DNA of 64,000 nucleotides from an uncultured Clostridia bacterium (GCA_947627045.1 CANQUM010000006.1:1-64000); one strand, 5' to 3'. Shown: positions 18,294-27,565, counted from the stretch's first letter. Translations and numbers: made by a program. Notes: generated by a model from the letters alone, not told the origin.

Positions 18294-19076
18294 CTAATTT
18301 TTTACCTTTGCGTTTTTCTTATAGATGGCATACAGCCCGTCTGAAACAATATTAGCGTCTACAATAATATTCTCAGCCGTACAATGCTTTACTATGCCTC
18401 CTGCAAGACCTCCCGTAACTACAGCAACAGCGTCGTTTCCAAGTATCTTACGATACTTGTCTATCATACCGTCCAGCATAGACGCCGCTCCCAACACAAC
18501 ACCCGAAGTTATTGAGTCTTTTGTGTTTGCCCCGATAACTATATCGCTTGCTGCGTCAAGGTTAATATGAGGAAGATTAGCCGTCTTGCTAGCCAAAACC
18601 TCAAGAGACAGCATAACTCCCGGACATATTGAACCGCCCAGAAAAACTCCGTCTTTGTCGACAGCACTTATGGTAGTAGCTGTTCCCATATCAATTATGA
18701 TACAGGGTGCACTGTACTTTTCAAGCGCTCCTATAGCTCCGCAAACAAGGTCTGCACCAAGCTCTGAGGGGTCTCCCAGCTTGATGTTAAGACCCGTCTT
18801 TATACCCGGACCGACAACAAATGCGTTCACTTTTGCCACCTTTTTTATTGCCGATTTAAGTGCAGGTACTATAGACGGCACTACAGACGAAATTATCGCT
18901 CCCTCGAAAGTCTCGCTGTTACAGTTGTAAAGACTGATGATGTTTTTTATGTCGATCGCATACTGATCCTCCATTTTTGAAGCTTCAGTTGCAATTCTTG
19001 ACGTAAATACTACCTTGTCGTCTTTATAAGCCGATAATACTATGTTTGTATTTCCAACATCAACAGTTAAAACCAT
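18294..19076 (-). CDS. coaX: Type III pantothenate kinase
   Basis: A 260-residue enzyme for the first step of coenzyme A synthesis, phosphorylating pantothenate. It belongs to the ASKHA fold: phosphate-1 motif DVGNTNIVL (about residues 5-13), the IIDMGTATTISAVD region (about 129-142) and GGSICPG. Type III kinases need a monovalent cation and are not feedback-inhibited by CoA. Ribosome site TTGGGAGAAG precedes the ATG. It leads an operon with the S component at 17638-18225. Upstream repeats overlap its promoter. Confidence 0.95.
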   Translation of the reverse strand: MVLTVDVGNTNIVLSAYKDDKVVFTSRIATEASKMEDQYAIDIKNIISLYNCNSETFEGAIISSVVPSIVPALKSAIKKVAKVNAFVVGPGIKTGLNIKLGDPSELGADLVCGAIGALEKYSAPCIIIDMGTATTISAVDKDGVFLGGSICPGVMLSLEVLASKTANLPHINLDAASDIVIGANTKDSITSGVVLGAASMLDGMIDKYRKILGNDAVAVVTGGLAGGIVKHCTAENIIVDANIVSDGLYAIYKKNAKVKN

Positions 19077-19124
19077 AACACTTCTCCCAAGTAAAATTTA
19101 AGAATAAGCATTCTCATAAATGCG

Positions 19125-19201
19125 ATTATACACTAAATTTTGTTTTTTTTCAAGTACTAAATTTTCATCTGCTGTTTCAACCACTAAATATAGTGCTTGA
19201 A
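19125..19201 (-). promoter_or_regulatory. coaX promoter with repeated TTCAA-N2-ACTAAAT operator-like boxes
   Basis: On the minus strand TTGAAA (19153-19148) and TATAAT (19130-19125) are 17 bp apart. Two direct repeats TTCAAGTACTAAAT (19149-19162) and TTCAACCACTAAAT (19176-19189) overlap and precede the -35 box, and an inverted copy TAGTGCTTGAA lies at 19191-19201. This looks like a regulator site for the pantothenate genes. Confidence 0.6.
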
Positions 19202-19279
19202 CATCAAACTGTTTCATCATTTTGTTACTCAATAGGATCAATTGTAATTATTTTGTTACAATTCGTAATTGCTTTGTTA

Positions 19280-19309
19280 TTGCAAACGCCATTGTCCTGA
19301 GAGTATAAT
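19280..19309 (+). promoter_or_regulatory. Promoter of a candidate small RNA
   Basis: TTGCAA (19280-19285) and TATAAT (19304-19309), 18 bp apart, predict a transcript start near 19316. Confidence 0.6.
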
Positions 19310-19315
19310 AATCAT

Positions 19316-19440
19316 AGGAAATTTAATTAACGTAAAAGTTAATTTGATTTGACCGTGTCAAAACGGTTCATTTCATCCTCTCCAAAATTTTTACACGGAA
19401 AAAGAGTTGCATCCTAACCAAATGCGGCTCTTTTCTTTTT
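19316..19440 (+). ncRNA. Candidate structured small RNA of about 125 nt
   Basis: A stand-alone transcript is predicted: a sigma-A promoter just upstream, no open frame, and an intrinsic terminator at its end. Helices: AATTAAC (19325-19331) / GTTAATT (19338-19344); CCGTGT (19353-19358) / ACACGG (19393-19398) enclosing about 34 nt; and the terminator stem AAAAGAGTTGCAT (19400-19412) / ATGCGGCTCTTTT (19422-19434) with two G-U pairs, then a T-run. It is not tmRNA, RNase P or SRP RNA by visible motifs. It could instead be a leader attenuator of the gene at 19551, but about 110 nt separate them. Confidence 0.5.
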
Positions 19441-19550
19441 GATAAAGATTAGGTCATTTACACCAATAATTATTATATAATATTGTACACTTTGCCAATT
19501 GCTTTTTTGAATTTCAAGTTGTATAACATAAGTGAAAACGGGGTGATATT

Positions 19551-19847
19551 ATGACAATAAACTGGTTTGATGAGCATTTTGAAATTCCATTAGGTTTTGG
19601 AATTACAATTACTATAATTATCATAATATTAGCTATTCTTATTCCTATCATAGTAACAGCTCTAACATCAGCCAAAATTGTCTGGGGCTGTCCGGAATGC
19701 GGAAAAAGATTTAAGCTGAAATGGTATAAACGAGTCTGGATTCATTATTCTGACAACGCCGTAGTTCCAGCCACCTGTCCATTCTGTCATAAAAGAGTAG
19801 TTTGTACGCAGTCTTTTGATCAGCACTCCGAATGTGACCGCTTATAA
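19551..19847 (+). CDS. Small membrane protein with zinc-ribbon-like Cys pairs
   Basis: 98 residues. One long hydrophobic segment (about 16-45) is followed by a soluble domain with two CxxC pairs, WGCPECGKRF and TCPFCHKRV, about 30 residues apart, which should bind one zinc ion. The domain faces the cytoplasm if the N-terminus is outside. Ribosome site GGGGTGATATT precedes the ATG. The family is not recognised. It is a single gene with its own terminator. Confidence 0.7.
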   Translation: MTINWFDEHFEIPLGFGITITIIIIILAILIPIIVTALTSAKIVWGCPECGKRFKLKWYKRVWIHYSDNAVVPATCPFCHKRVVCTQSFDQHSECDRL

Positions 19848-19859
19848 TATTTATACTAT

Positions 19860-19886
19860 AAGGTCGGCAGCTTTGCCGACCTTTTA
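19860..19886 (+). terminator. Terminator after the 98-residue membrane protein gene
   Basis: Stem AAGGTCGGCA (19860-19869) / TGCCGACCTT (19874-19883), loop GCTT, then TTTATT. It lies between convergent genes. Confidence 0.9.
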
Positions 19887-19893
19887 TTATGGT

Positions 19894-20202
19894 CTACTTT
19901 CCGTCCCAAAGGTAAGTATCAAGATCAACTCTTCCCTCGTCTGAAACTTCGATCCCGTCTGCTCTAAGAAGGGTGATCTGCATATTTTCTCCGCCAAAGG
20001 CAAACGCCCTTGATACCTCGCCAAAGCGGTTTACCACACGATAGCAGGGAATGTTCTCAGGGTCGGGATTGACGTGAAGTGCATAGCCAACTACCCGTGA
20101 AAGACGTCTGTTCCCTGCCAGAGCCGCAATCTGTCCGTAGGTTGCAACTCTGCCTTTGGGAATTCTCTTAACTACCTCGTATATTTTTTCAAAAGTATTC
20201 AT
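19894..20202 (-). CDS. O6-alkylguanine DNA alkyltransferase family protein (short)
   Basis: A 102-residue protein matching only the C-terminal, DNA-binding and active-site half of Ada/Ogt methyltransferases: IPKGRVATYGQIA (recognition helix), NRRLSRVVGYAL, and NIPCYRVVNRFGEVS. The reactive Cys is present (about residue 53), but the canonical PCHRV reads PCYRV, with the activating His replaced by Tyr. It is thus intermediate between true MGMT and alkyltransferase-like proteins, which lack the Cys. A lesion-recognition role is likely; repair activity is doubtful. It follows the FtsX-type gene by 12 bp. Confidence 0.85.
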   Translation of the reverse strand: MNTFEKIYEVVKRIPKGRVATYGQIAALAGNRRLSRVVGYALHVNPDPENIPCYRVVNRFGEVSRAFAFGGENMQITLLRADGIEVSDEGRVDLDTYLWDGK

Positions 20203-20214
20203 CTTATCACCGCT

Positions 20215-23178
20215 TTAGTCTTCGCCCAGTTTAAGTGCCTGCGAAACCTTTATCTTGGAAATTATTCTTCCCAGAATTCCAAAGCATATGATAAGCATTA
20301 TACCTACTATTGCATAAATTTTCAGATAATCGCTCCTTTGCGGAACAACACTGAACGGAGGTACTGCGTCATAGGAGTTAAATAGCGACTGGAACAAAGG
20401 TACAAACAAGTCGCTTGCTATTCCGCCGATTACTATTGAAACCACTATCGCCGCTCCCGATACCAAAAGCTGTTCGTAGAACAACATTCCTATTATTTCT
20501 CTGAATGTCATTCCCATTGCTCTCAGTATTCCGAACTGGAGCGTTCTCGCCTTTATAGAAAGTATCCAGTAAATCAAAAAACCTATTATGCACATTATCA
20601 TAATTATGATAAAACCAAGCGTCAGGGCACCGTTTAAGCCCTGAAGCATAGGGTCGTTCTTTTCTGCAATGACCTCCTGCGACGCTACATTGAGCTTAGT
20701 AGGTTCAATGTCTGATTTCTCGATAGACTTGTAAAAATCCGAAACAGACGCATTATCGTCTAAATCTATCCAGACCTCATAAGGCTCGATTGCCGCCTGA
20801 ACCTGAACGTAATCGAAGTTCATAACAGCAAAATCCTTAATGCTTCCATCCTCGTTCTCCTCAAGAGGATTTAGAGACGGCCAATAGTCAACAAACGCCA
20901 AAACGGTTGCGTCAAATTCAGAGTTGCTTCCCCACGAGACCTTTATTTCATCGCCCTTTTCGTATCCGTAGTTTTCTTTAAACGACGACGAAAGTATTAT
21001 TCCGTTATTATATTTAGCTAAAGCGTCAAGATAATTATTAATATGAACAGGCAATAAGCTGTTCTTTAACCAGCAAACCTTTGAAAACTCACTAGGTACA
21101 ACTGTCATAAGATTTATGTTTTCAATCTCATTTGAATTACCTGTTAAGGTTATAACTCCTCCGCCTTTGCCGCTTTCCTTGTCAAACTCACGGTCTTCTC
21201 TAACAACTTCCTTTTTAACAAAGGTACGGTCGCTCGTTATAGTAGTAATATTATTTTTATATACTCTTGCTGCATTTTTAACACCTGACAAGTTTTCAAA
21301 TCTGTCAAAAGACGGCTCAATATATACAAGAGATGATGCGTCGATTTCTTCTTCGCTTTGCTCTGTTTCGGTTGTCGAAGAACCCATAGTTGCCGCCTGC
21401 TCCTGAGTTACCGTCGAATCCTTTGAGCTGTTATACCATTCTTCCGCCATAACTGCGTCGCAGCCGATAGAATAATAGGTTTTCTCCTCAGCGTTTCGAT
21501 TTAACGCCCTTGCGGTATTTGCAAAGAAAAGCCCGAGCGATATGGTAAGAATCAAGAATACCATAATAAAGCCCTCTCGCCCTGTTGAAGAACGTCCTAT
21601 ATTGTTGAGGGAAACATACTGTGCAGGCGTCCAAAATCTTTTACCGACAATGTATATAAGTCTTATAATCAGCGGATAAATTCTGATAACAAGCAATCCT
21701 GCTCCCAGAATAAACGCCGTAGACGCTGCAAAAAGCACAGGGTTTACTGTTGCCGTTGTATCGGTAATTCCCTGACTTATAAGCTTTCGCTGAGTGTTGT
21801 TGTAAAAAAACAGCCACACAACCGAACCTGAAATAAGTATAAAGTCAACGCCGAGCTTCTTCCAAAGCGGAATTTTCCTCTTTGCCGCTTTAGACGCCTT
21901 ATGTTCGACAATAGTTGTCTTTGTTGCAGGGTAAGTAGGAATAAGCGTTGTAAAAAAGAATACGCACACCGCAAGCAAAGCATACAAAAATGCCTCAACC
22001 GACAATCTGATTGGAAGAGCCGTTCGGTTTACAAATTCCAAAAATCCGTTTGACGCACCCAAAATCTTGCAAAGAGCCAATCCTAAAAGCGGTCCTATTA
22101 TTGCGGTTACAACTCCAAGAACTATCGACTCAAGTGCATAGATAAACATTATTTGCAGACGTGACGCACCCCTGCTTTTAAACACTGCGATTTCGTTTTT
22201 CTCTGCCTCTACATTCAGCTTAGAAACCATAAACAGATAAAACAAAATCATCAGCATAACAGGAATTTGTATAAGCCATAAAATAAGTTTAAGCTGCGAA
22301 GATCTGCCTGCATATTCCTTTAGAATATCCAGTGCGGGAACCGAAAGTATCACTCCTGCCGATGTATAAACATTTTCCTGCTCAGAAAGCAGATCTGTCG
22401 CACCTGACAAAGAGGTCATATCAATATTTCGGTAATCTATTGCATAATGCTCTGACATTTTAACTATTGAAACAGCGTTTGTCTTTATTATCTGAGAAAG
22501 CATAAGGTCGTAATCGATAAACATAGTGCTTACATATTTATCGTCAAGACCCTCCGACCAATACGGATCGTTCTGATTTTTCACGTCGAACATTCCAACT
22601 ACAACGACCTTAGTCGTTATGCCTTCATTGAAAGCGTTTGCAATCGTATATTCCTGATTTAGGTCAAGTCCGGTATTCTGTAAAGAATCCTCCGTCATCA
22701 CACACTCAAAAACGCCGTCGCTTCTGCTTTTGTCAGGCATCCGTCCGTCTTTTATTTTAATATGCTCATAAACATCTGTCATTCCGGTAAGATAAAATCT
22801 TGCGGGCTCCTGTGTTGAGTGTTTATCAATGTTTTTTGCATAAAGATATGTATCGGTAATTGTCTTTTTCTCACTGACAGTCGGAAAGCCAAGATTATCG
22901 AAATTGTCCTCAAAAGACTCTGTCATTCTCTTTACAGCCTCAGCCTGCTTATCTGCGTCTATATCCAGCGGCAAATTGTATTCTACCGAATACAGACCCG
23001 GATTTTCCTCATTTTCCGTCTGATAGGCTTCCATATCCTTAACAAGCATTCTTTGAAGAGAAGCGTTCATATATATCGGTATGGTGCTCATCATAGCAGA
23101 CGCCATTATAAAACCCAGCAAAAGACAAATTACCATCCACTTGGTATTCTGCATTTTTCTGAACAACAGGGTAAACAT
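20215..23178 (-). CDS. Large FtsX-domain (MacB-like) ABC permease
   Basis: A 987-residue membrane protein. An N-terminal helix (about 12-35) is followed by a large extracytoplasmic region (35-290), an FtsX domain with helices around 290-440 (including FKSRGASRLQIMFIYALES), more helices at 450-560, a second extracytoplasmic region (570-850) and a C-terminal FtsX domain (860-987, FGILRAMGMTFREIIGMLFYEQLL). This two-FtsX layout is that of LolC/MacB-type export or mechanotransmission systems. A lipoprotein adaptor is encoded directly upstream, but no ATPase gene adjoins, so the ATPase must be elsewhere or shared. Confidence 0.88.
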   Translation of the reverse strand: MFTLLFRKMQNTKWMVICLLLGFIMASAMMSTIPIYMNASLQRMLVKDMEAYQTENEENPGLYSVEYNLPLDIDADKQAEAVKRMTESFEDNFDNLGFPTVSEKKTITDTYLYAKNIDKHSTQEPARFYLTGMTDVYEHIKIKDGRMPDKSRSDGVFECVMTEDSLQNTGLDLNQEYTIANAFNEGITTKVVVVGMFDVKNQNDPYWSEGLDDKYVSTMFIDYDLMLSQIIKTNAVSIVKMSEHYAIDYRNIDMTSLSGATDLLSEQENVYTSAGVILSVPALDILKEYAGRSSQLKLILWLIQIPVMLMILFYLFMVSKLNVEAEKNEIAVFKSRGASRLQIMFIYALESIVLGVVTAIIGPLLGLALCKILGASNGFLEFVNRTALPIRLSVEAFLYALLAVCVFFFTTLIPTYPATKTTIVEHKASKAAKRKIPLWKKLGVDFILISGSVVWLFFYNNTQRKLISQGITDTTATVNPVLFAASTAFILGAGLLVIRIYPLIIRLIYIVGKRFWTPAQYVSLNNIGRSSTGREGFIMVFLILTISLGLFFANTARALNRNAEEKTYYSIGCDAVMAEEWYNSSKDSTVTQEQAATMGSSTTETEQSEEEIDASSLVYIEPSFDRFENLSGVKNAARVYKNNITTITSDRTFVKKEVVREDREFDKESGKGGGVITLTGNSNEIENINLMTVVPSEFSKVCWLKNSLLPVHINNYLDALAKYNNGIILSSSFKENYGYEKGDEIKVSWGSNSEFDATVLAFVDYWPSLNPLEENEDGSIKDFAVMNFDYVQVQAAIEPYEVWIDLDDNASVSDFYKSIEKSDIEPTKLNVASQEVIAEKNDPMLQGLNGALTLGFIIIMIMCIIGFLIYWILSIKARTLQFGILRAMGMTFREIIGMLFYEQLLVSGAAIVVSIVIGGIASDLFVPLFQSLFNSYDAVPPFSVVPQRSDYLKIYAIVGIMLIICFGILGRIISKIKVSQALKLGED

Positions 23179-23214
23179 AAATTCTATCCCTCTCTTAAAA
23201 CTTTCTAAAGCCAG

Positions 23215-24228
23215 CTACCTGACTACTATCTTGTCGCCCTCTTTAAGCCCCGATTTGATTTCAGAGGCTGTAGAGGTTTCCAATCCGACTTCAACCTCTT
23301 TTGCTTCTCTTTCTCCGTTTTCATTGAGAATATAAACAATATTTTGACCGTTTACAGTTTTAATCAGCCTTGAAGGAATGCTGATAACATTCTCCGCCTT
23401 GTCCAAAACCATAACAGCGTCGGCAATATTACCTATAGCATTCGTCGGAACCTTTTTACCCGTGAACTTTATATATACATACTTCGCATCGAATTTCTGT
23501 TCGCTTTTTTCGGGAATATTATTCGGAATCATATACACCTTTGCCGGATAATACTTATTTTTATACTTTATTTTCAGTTTCTGATTCATTTTATATCTCG
23601 GCAGATTTTCAGTAGACGGCTGAATTGCTATAAACAGACTTCCTGTATCAACAATTGAGGCAACGACCTCTCCCGCAGATATTTCATCGCCGGCAGACAA
23701 CGAGGTTACAGACGAAACCGTACCGGAATTTTCAGCATATAGATAAGAGCTTTCTAACTGCTCGTTGAGCTGTTTAAGCTCATTTTTCAGAATATCGACC
23801 TCAACCTGTGCGTTGTCGATTTCAGACTGAAAAGCCTTATTTTTCTTTAAAATCTGCTTTTCAAGCTGCGCCTTTTTTATGTGAAGCTCTTTGTCCTTTA
23901 TCTGATAATCCAGATCTCCGGTATCCAGCTCGCAAATCAAATCGCCGTTTGATACTTTATCTCCTGCCGAAACGTGAATCTTTTTTATTTTACCGCCCTG
24001 ATTTTCATATGAAAGCTCTGTTGTATTTATTGAATCGATCTTGCCCGAATAAATGATCTGCTTTATAAGGTCGCCTTTCTCGGCAGTAATAGTAGTGTAT
24101 TTTACTTCGCTTGCTTTTACGTTCGGAGCCTCTAAAACCTCTTCCTCATCAGGTAAAAAATAGCACCCGCACAATGCCGTCAACGAAAGTATAACAGCCA
24201 AACATACAGAAAAGTATTTTTTAATCAT
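23215..24228 (-). CDS. Membrane-fusion/periplasmic adaptor-like lipoprotein (HlyD/MacA family)
   Basis: About 337 residues from the ATG at 24228, chosen because GGAG lies 6 bases upstream. The N-terminus MIKKYFSVCLAVILSLTALCGC is a lipoprotein signal with the lipid-bearing Cys at about residue 22. The rest shows a biotinyl-lipoyl half motif (KIKKIHVSAGDKVSNGDLICELD), a coiled-coil hairpin (about 110-165), the second lipoyl half (SGTVSSVTSLSAGDEIS) and beta-barrel segments, ending EVGLETSTASEIKSGLKEGDKIVV. It partners with the FtsX permease 36 bp downstream, as MacA does with MacB, but sits on the outer face of a Gram-positive membrane. Confidence 0.88.
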   Translation of the reverse strand: MIKKYFSVCLAVILSLTALCGCYFLPDEEEVLEAPNVKASEVKYTTITAEKGDLIKQIIYSGKIDSINTTELSYENQGGKIKKIHVSAGDKVSNGDLICELDTGDLDYQIKDKELHIKKAQLEKQILKKNKAFQSEIDNAQVEVDILKNELKQLNEQLESSYLYAENSGTVSSVTSLSAGDEISAGEVVASIVDTGSLFIAIQPSTENLPRYKMNQKLKIKYKNKYYPAKVYMIPNNIPEKSEQKFDAKYVYIKFTGKKVPTNAIGNIADAVMVLDKAENVISIPSRLIKTVNGQNIVYILNENGEREAKEVEVGLETSTASEIKSGLKEGDKIVVR

Positions 24229-24291
24229 AACTATCTCCATTCTTAACAAAAGCAAGGGGAGCAGTACTTTGCACCCCTTGATAAATTAAAG

Positions 24292-26043
24292 CTATTTATA
24301 GAGTGGTCCGTAATTTTGACAAGCTCTGTAATCAGCGCCCTCTAAATCCTTTGTGCCGAATGCACTCCAGCAGTGCGGACGATAAATCTCATCATCAGGA
24401 ACATTGTGCATTGACACTGGGATTCTCAGCATAGAAGCAAGAGTAATTAAGTCAGCACCGATATGTCCGTATGAAAGCGAACCGTGATTTGCTCCCCAGT
24501 TAGCCATAACACTGTAAACGTCCTTAAATGCACCTTTCCCTGTAAGTCTCGGTGCAAACCATGTTGTAGGCCATGTCGGGTCAGTTCTCTTATCAATCGT
24601 ATTGTGAATCTGATCAGGCAGAACACAGGTATATCCCTCTGCTATCTGCAATACAGGACCTAATCCGTCAACGATATTGAGTCTCATCATTGTAACAGGC
24701 ATTTCAGCTAATGTCTTCCAATGTGAAGAGAATCCGCCGCCTCTGAAGTAACCGAGATTTGCAGGTCTCCAGTCGGTAGCCTTTAAGCAAGCGTCAATGT
24801 TCTCATCTGTCATTTCCCACCACTTTTTCATCATACCGTCAGCAGCACCTGTGCCGTCAAGTGCGGCAGCGCCCGAGTTGATAAGGTGTATAAATCCATT
24901 TGCAGCCTTGCCCTCAGGTCTCATTCCGCATACTCTTTCAACTGCGTCAGGGCTCCAGTATGTTCTAACGTCTGCAAAAATACTTGCAGTGTGCGAGAGC
25001 AATTGACCGAACAACATCGAAACACCGTTCAGACCGTCGTTTTCGGTCGCAAGTATAACCGGCTTTCTCTTTCCGTTCCAGTCAAAGGTAGAGTTGAGCA
25101 TAGCCTCGCAGAAGTCTGCGTTCGGTTTATAATCCGTCCACTGTCTTTGACCCTGAAAACCGCCTAGTAATGCATTTCTTCCGCAGGATTCTTCAACCCA
25201 GCCCATTTCAGCCAGCTTTGGATTTCCAAGCATTATGTCACGGATTATAAGAGTCATCTTAACGGTAAACTCCCAATCCTTTTCGCTTCTCTCATCGCCC
25301 TGAACTATAGGAGGATCGTTTACATTGTCATCGCCCTGAGGACAATGCTCCTTTGTCCATGCAAGAGCCTTTTTAAACTCTTCCTCGTCGTAAATACCAA
25401 GCTCCATACGCCTTAGAATCTCGACCTCGTCTACCCACTCGGCGCGAAGCCCCAAATATTTTGAAAAGAACTCAACATTGCAGTATGAACCTGCAATACC
25501 CATTGCAACAGCACCGATATTACAGTATGCTTTGTTCTTCATTTCGCCGACTGCAACAGCACATCTTGCAAAACGCAAGAGCTTTTCCTCAACATCGGCA
25601 GGAACCTCTTTATCGCCTATGTCTTTAACGTCATGACCGTATATTGCAAAACACGGCTGACCGTTCTGAGCATATGCCGCCATAGCTGCTGCCAAATATA
25701 CAGCGCCCGGACGCTCTGTACCGTTAAAGCCCCATAAAGCCTTAATAGTAGTAGGATTATTGTCGGTAGTTTCTGTTCCGTAGCACCAGCACGGCGAAAC
25801 AGAAAGAGTTGCAACAACATTTTCCTTAGAGAACTTCTCCTCGCACAATGCAGCCTCATAGCCTCCGCCGATAGTAGTATCCGCAATAACGCACTGAACA
25901 GGCGTTCCGTCTGAATATGTTACCTTAGAGCTTATCAAATCAGCCGCAATCTTAGCCATATCCATTGTTTGGTCTTCCAAACCTTCACGAATACCCTTTC
26001 TTCTTCCGTCAATGATAGGTCTTATTCCTATTTTGTAATACAT
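24292..26043 (-). CDS. fucI: L-fucose isomerase
   Basis: A 583-residue enzyme converting L-fucose to L-fuculose in the cytoplasm. Length and the N-terminus IGIRPIIDGRRKGIREGLEDQTM are characteristic. Other family segments are ETTDNNPTTIKALWGFNGTERPGAVYLA, FQGQRQWTDYKPNADF, ILATENDGLNGVSMLFGQLL (metal-site Glu and Asp region) and WPTTWFAPRLTGKG. It is the last gene of the fucA-kinase-fucI operon, 16 bp after the kinase. D-arabinose is a known side substrate. Confidence 0.96.
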   Translation of the reverse strand: MYYKIGIRPIIDGRRKGIREGLEDQTMDMAKIAADLISSKVTYSDGTPVQCVIADTTIGGGYEAALCEEKFSKENVVATLSVSPCWCYGTETTDNNPTTIKALWGFNGTERPGAVYLAAAMAAYAQNGQPCFAIYGHDVKDIGDKEVPADVEEKLLRFARCAVAVGEMKNKAYCNIGAVAMGIAGSYCNVEFFSKYLGLRAEWVDEVEILRRMELGIYDEEEFKKALAWTKEHCPQGDDNVNDPPIVQGDERSEKDWEFTVKMTLIIRDIMLGNPKLAEMGWVEESCGRNALLGGFQGQRQWTDYKPNADFCEAMLNSTFDWNGKRKPVILATENDGLNGVSMLFGQLLSHTASIFADVRTYWSPDAVERVCGMRPEGKAANGFIHLINSGAAALDGTGAADGMMKKWWEMTDENIDACLKATDWRPANLGYFRGGGFSSHWKTLAEMPVTMMRLNIVDGLGPVLQIAEGYTCVLPDQIHNTIDKRTDPTWPTTWFAPRLTGKGAFKDVYSVMANWGANHGSLSYGHIGADLITLASMLRIPVSMHNVPDDEIYRPHCWSAFGTKDLEGADYRACQNYGPLYK

Positions 26044-26059
26044 TTTCTTTCCCTCCGAT

Positions 26060-27544
26060 TTATTTTATTTTTATTATTTTCTTAAATTCACTATAAGCCT
26101 TTTCAAAAGCTTTTACTTCTTTTTCTTCCGGCTCATAACTCTTTACATTATCCGATTTTGCAATAATCTCCCTTGCCTCTTTTACGTCAGTAATACAGCC
26201 GTCCGCCATAAGCTGAACAGCAATATTTCCGAACACAGTCGCTTCAACAGGTCCTGCTGTAACACAAGCATCGCAGGAATTCGCCGTCATCTGACATAAG
26301 AGACCGTCTTTTGTGCCTCCGCCGACTATATTTATGACCTTGTAATCTTTGCCGGTCAGCTCTCTTATCTGGTCGAACGCATAGCGGTATTTCAAGCTCA
26401 AGCTCTCGTAAATACATCTTACTGTCTCTCCCAACGTCTGAGGTACATATTGTCCCGTTTCTTCGCAGAACTCCTGAATCCTCTTAGGAAGATTGCCCGG
26501 CGGCGTAAGAGCAGGGTAATCGGGATCTACGAAACACTTAAACGGCTCGCTTTCAAGAGCCAGTTTTTCCAAATCGGCAAAGGAATAATCCTTGCCCTCT
26601 CTCTGCCATTGGCGTCTGCTTTCCTGTATCAGCCATAGACCTATAATATTTTTTAATACATTGGTCGTTCCGCCGTAACCGCCCTCGTTTGTCAGATTAA
26701 GCTCATAGGCTTTATCAGAAACGATCGGCTTGTCGGTTTCTGTTCCGAAAAGCGACCATGTTCCGCAGGAGACGAATATAAAGTCCTTTTCCTGCGTAGG
26801 AACTGCCGCAACCGCATTTTGCGTGTCGTGTCCGCAAACCGCTATTACAGGAACCTTTTTCAGTCCCAACTCTTCACACAAGTCATCTGATAATTCGCCT
26901 ATCTTTGTTCCACTCGGAACAATTTCACCAAACAGACGCTGCGGAAGCCCTAAAGCGTCAATCACATCTCTGTTCCAATCCTTTGTTTCCGGGTTTACAA
27001 GCTGAGTTGTCGAGGCGATAGAATATTCTGTTTTCATATCTCCGGTAAGAAAATAGTTAAACAAGTCAGGCGTTAAAAGCATAGTTTCAGCACGCTCTAA
27101 AAGCGGCTGTCTGTTTTCTTTAAGAGATAAAAGCTGAAACGCCGTATTTATCTCCATTATTTGATTTCCCGTTTCCTTATAAAGCTTTGAAAGCGGTATA
27201 AGCTCTGCTGCTTTGTCAACCATTCCCGACGTTCTTTTATCACGGTAGTTTACTCCGCTTTCCAAAAGAACCCCGTCGCTGTCAAGAAGCCCAAAATCAA
27301 CGCCCCATGTATTTATTCCGATACTGTCAAAACCGCCTGCCAGCTTTGCCTTGACAAGCCCCTGCTTTATCTCGTAAAATAGCCTCAGCGTATCCCAATA
27401 AAGCGTTCCGCCAAGTGAGACAGGATCGTTTGAAAATCTGTGAACTTCAGATAATTCAATTTTTTCACCGTCAAATACACCAAGCATTGCACGTCCGCTT
27501 GAAGCGCCGAAATCAAATGCCAATACTCTTTTTTCTACGCTCAT
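26060..27544 (-). CDS. FGGY-family sugar kinase, probable L-fuculokinase of rhamnulokinase type
   Basis: A 494-residue carbohydrate kinase. The N-terminal ATPase motif is LAFDFGASSGRAMLGVFDG, followed by LYWDTLRLFYEIKQGL, INTWGVDFGLLD, CGHDTQNAVAAVP and SCGTWSLFGTE, all nearer to rhamnulokinase (RhaB) than to proteobacterial FucK. Position between fucA and fucI, with no rhamnose isomerase, argues that it phosphorylates L-fuculose. Rhamnulose remains possible because the aldolase and kinase families overlap. Its start is 21 bp after fucA. Confidence 0.88.
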   Translation of the reverse strand: MSVEKRVLAFDFGASSGRAMLGVFDGEKIELSEVHRFSNDPVSLGGTLYWDTLRLFYEIKQGLVKAKLAGGFDSIGINTWGVDFGLLDSDGVLLESGVNYRDKRTSGMVDKAAELIPLSKLYKETGNQIMEINTAFQLLSLKENRQPLLERAETMLLTPDLFNYFLTGDMKTEYSIASTTQLVNPETKDWNRDVIDALGLPQRLFGEIVPSGTKIGELSDDLCEELGLKKVPVIAVCGHDTQNAVAAVPTQEKDFIFVSCGTWSLFGTETDKPIVSDKAYELNLTNEGGYGGTTNVLKNIIGLWLIQESRRQWQREGKDYSFADLEKLALESEPFKCFVDPDYPALTPPGNLPKRIQEFCEETGQYVPQTLGETVRCIYESLSLKYRYAFDQIRELTGKDYKVINIVGGGTKDGLLCQMTANSCDACVTAGPVEATVFGNIAVQLMADGCITDVKEAREIIAKSDNVKSYEPEEKEVKAFEKAYSEFKKIIKIK

Positions 27545-27565
27545 CTAATGTCCCTCAATTACAAT

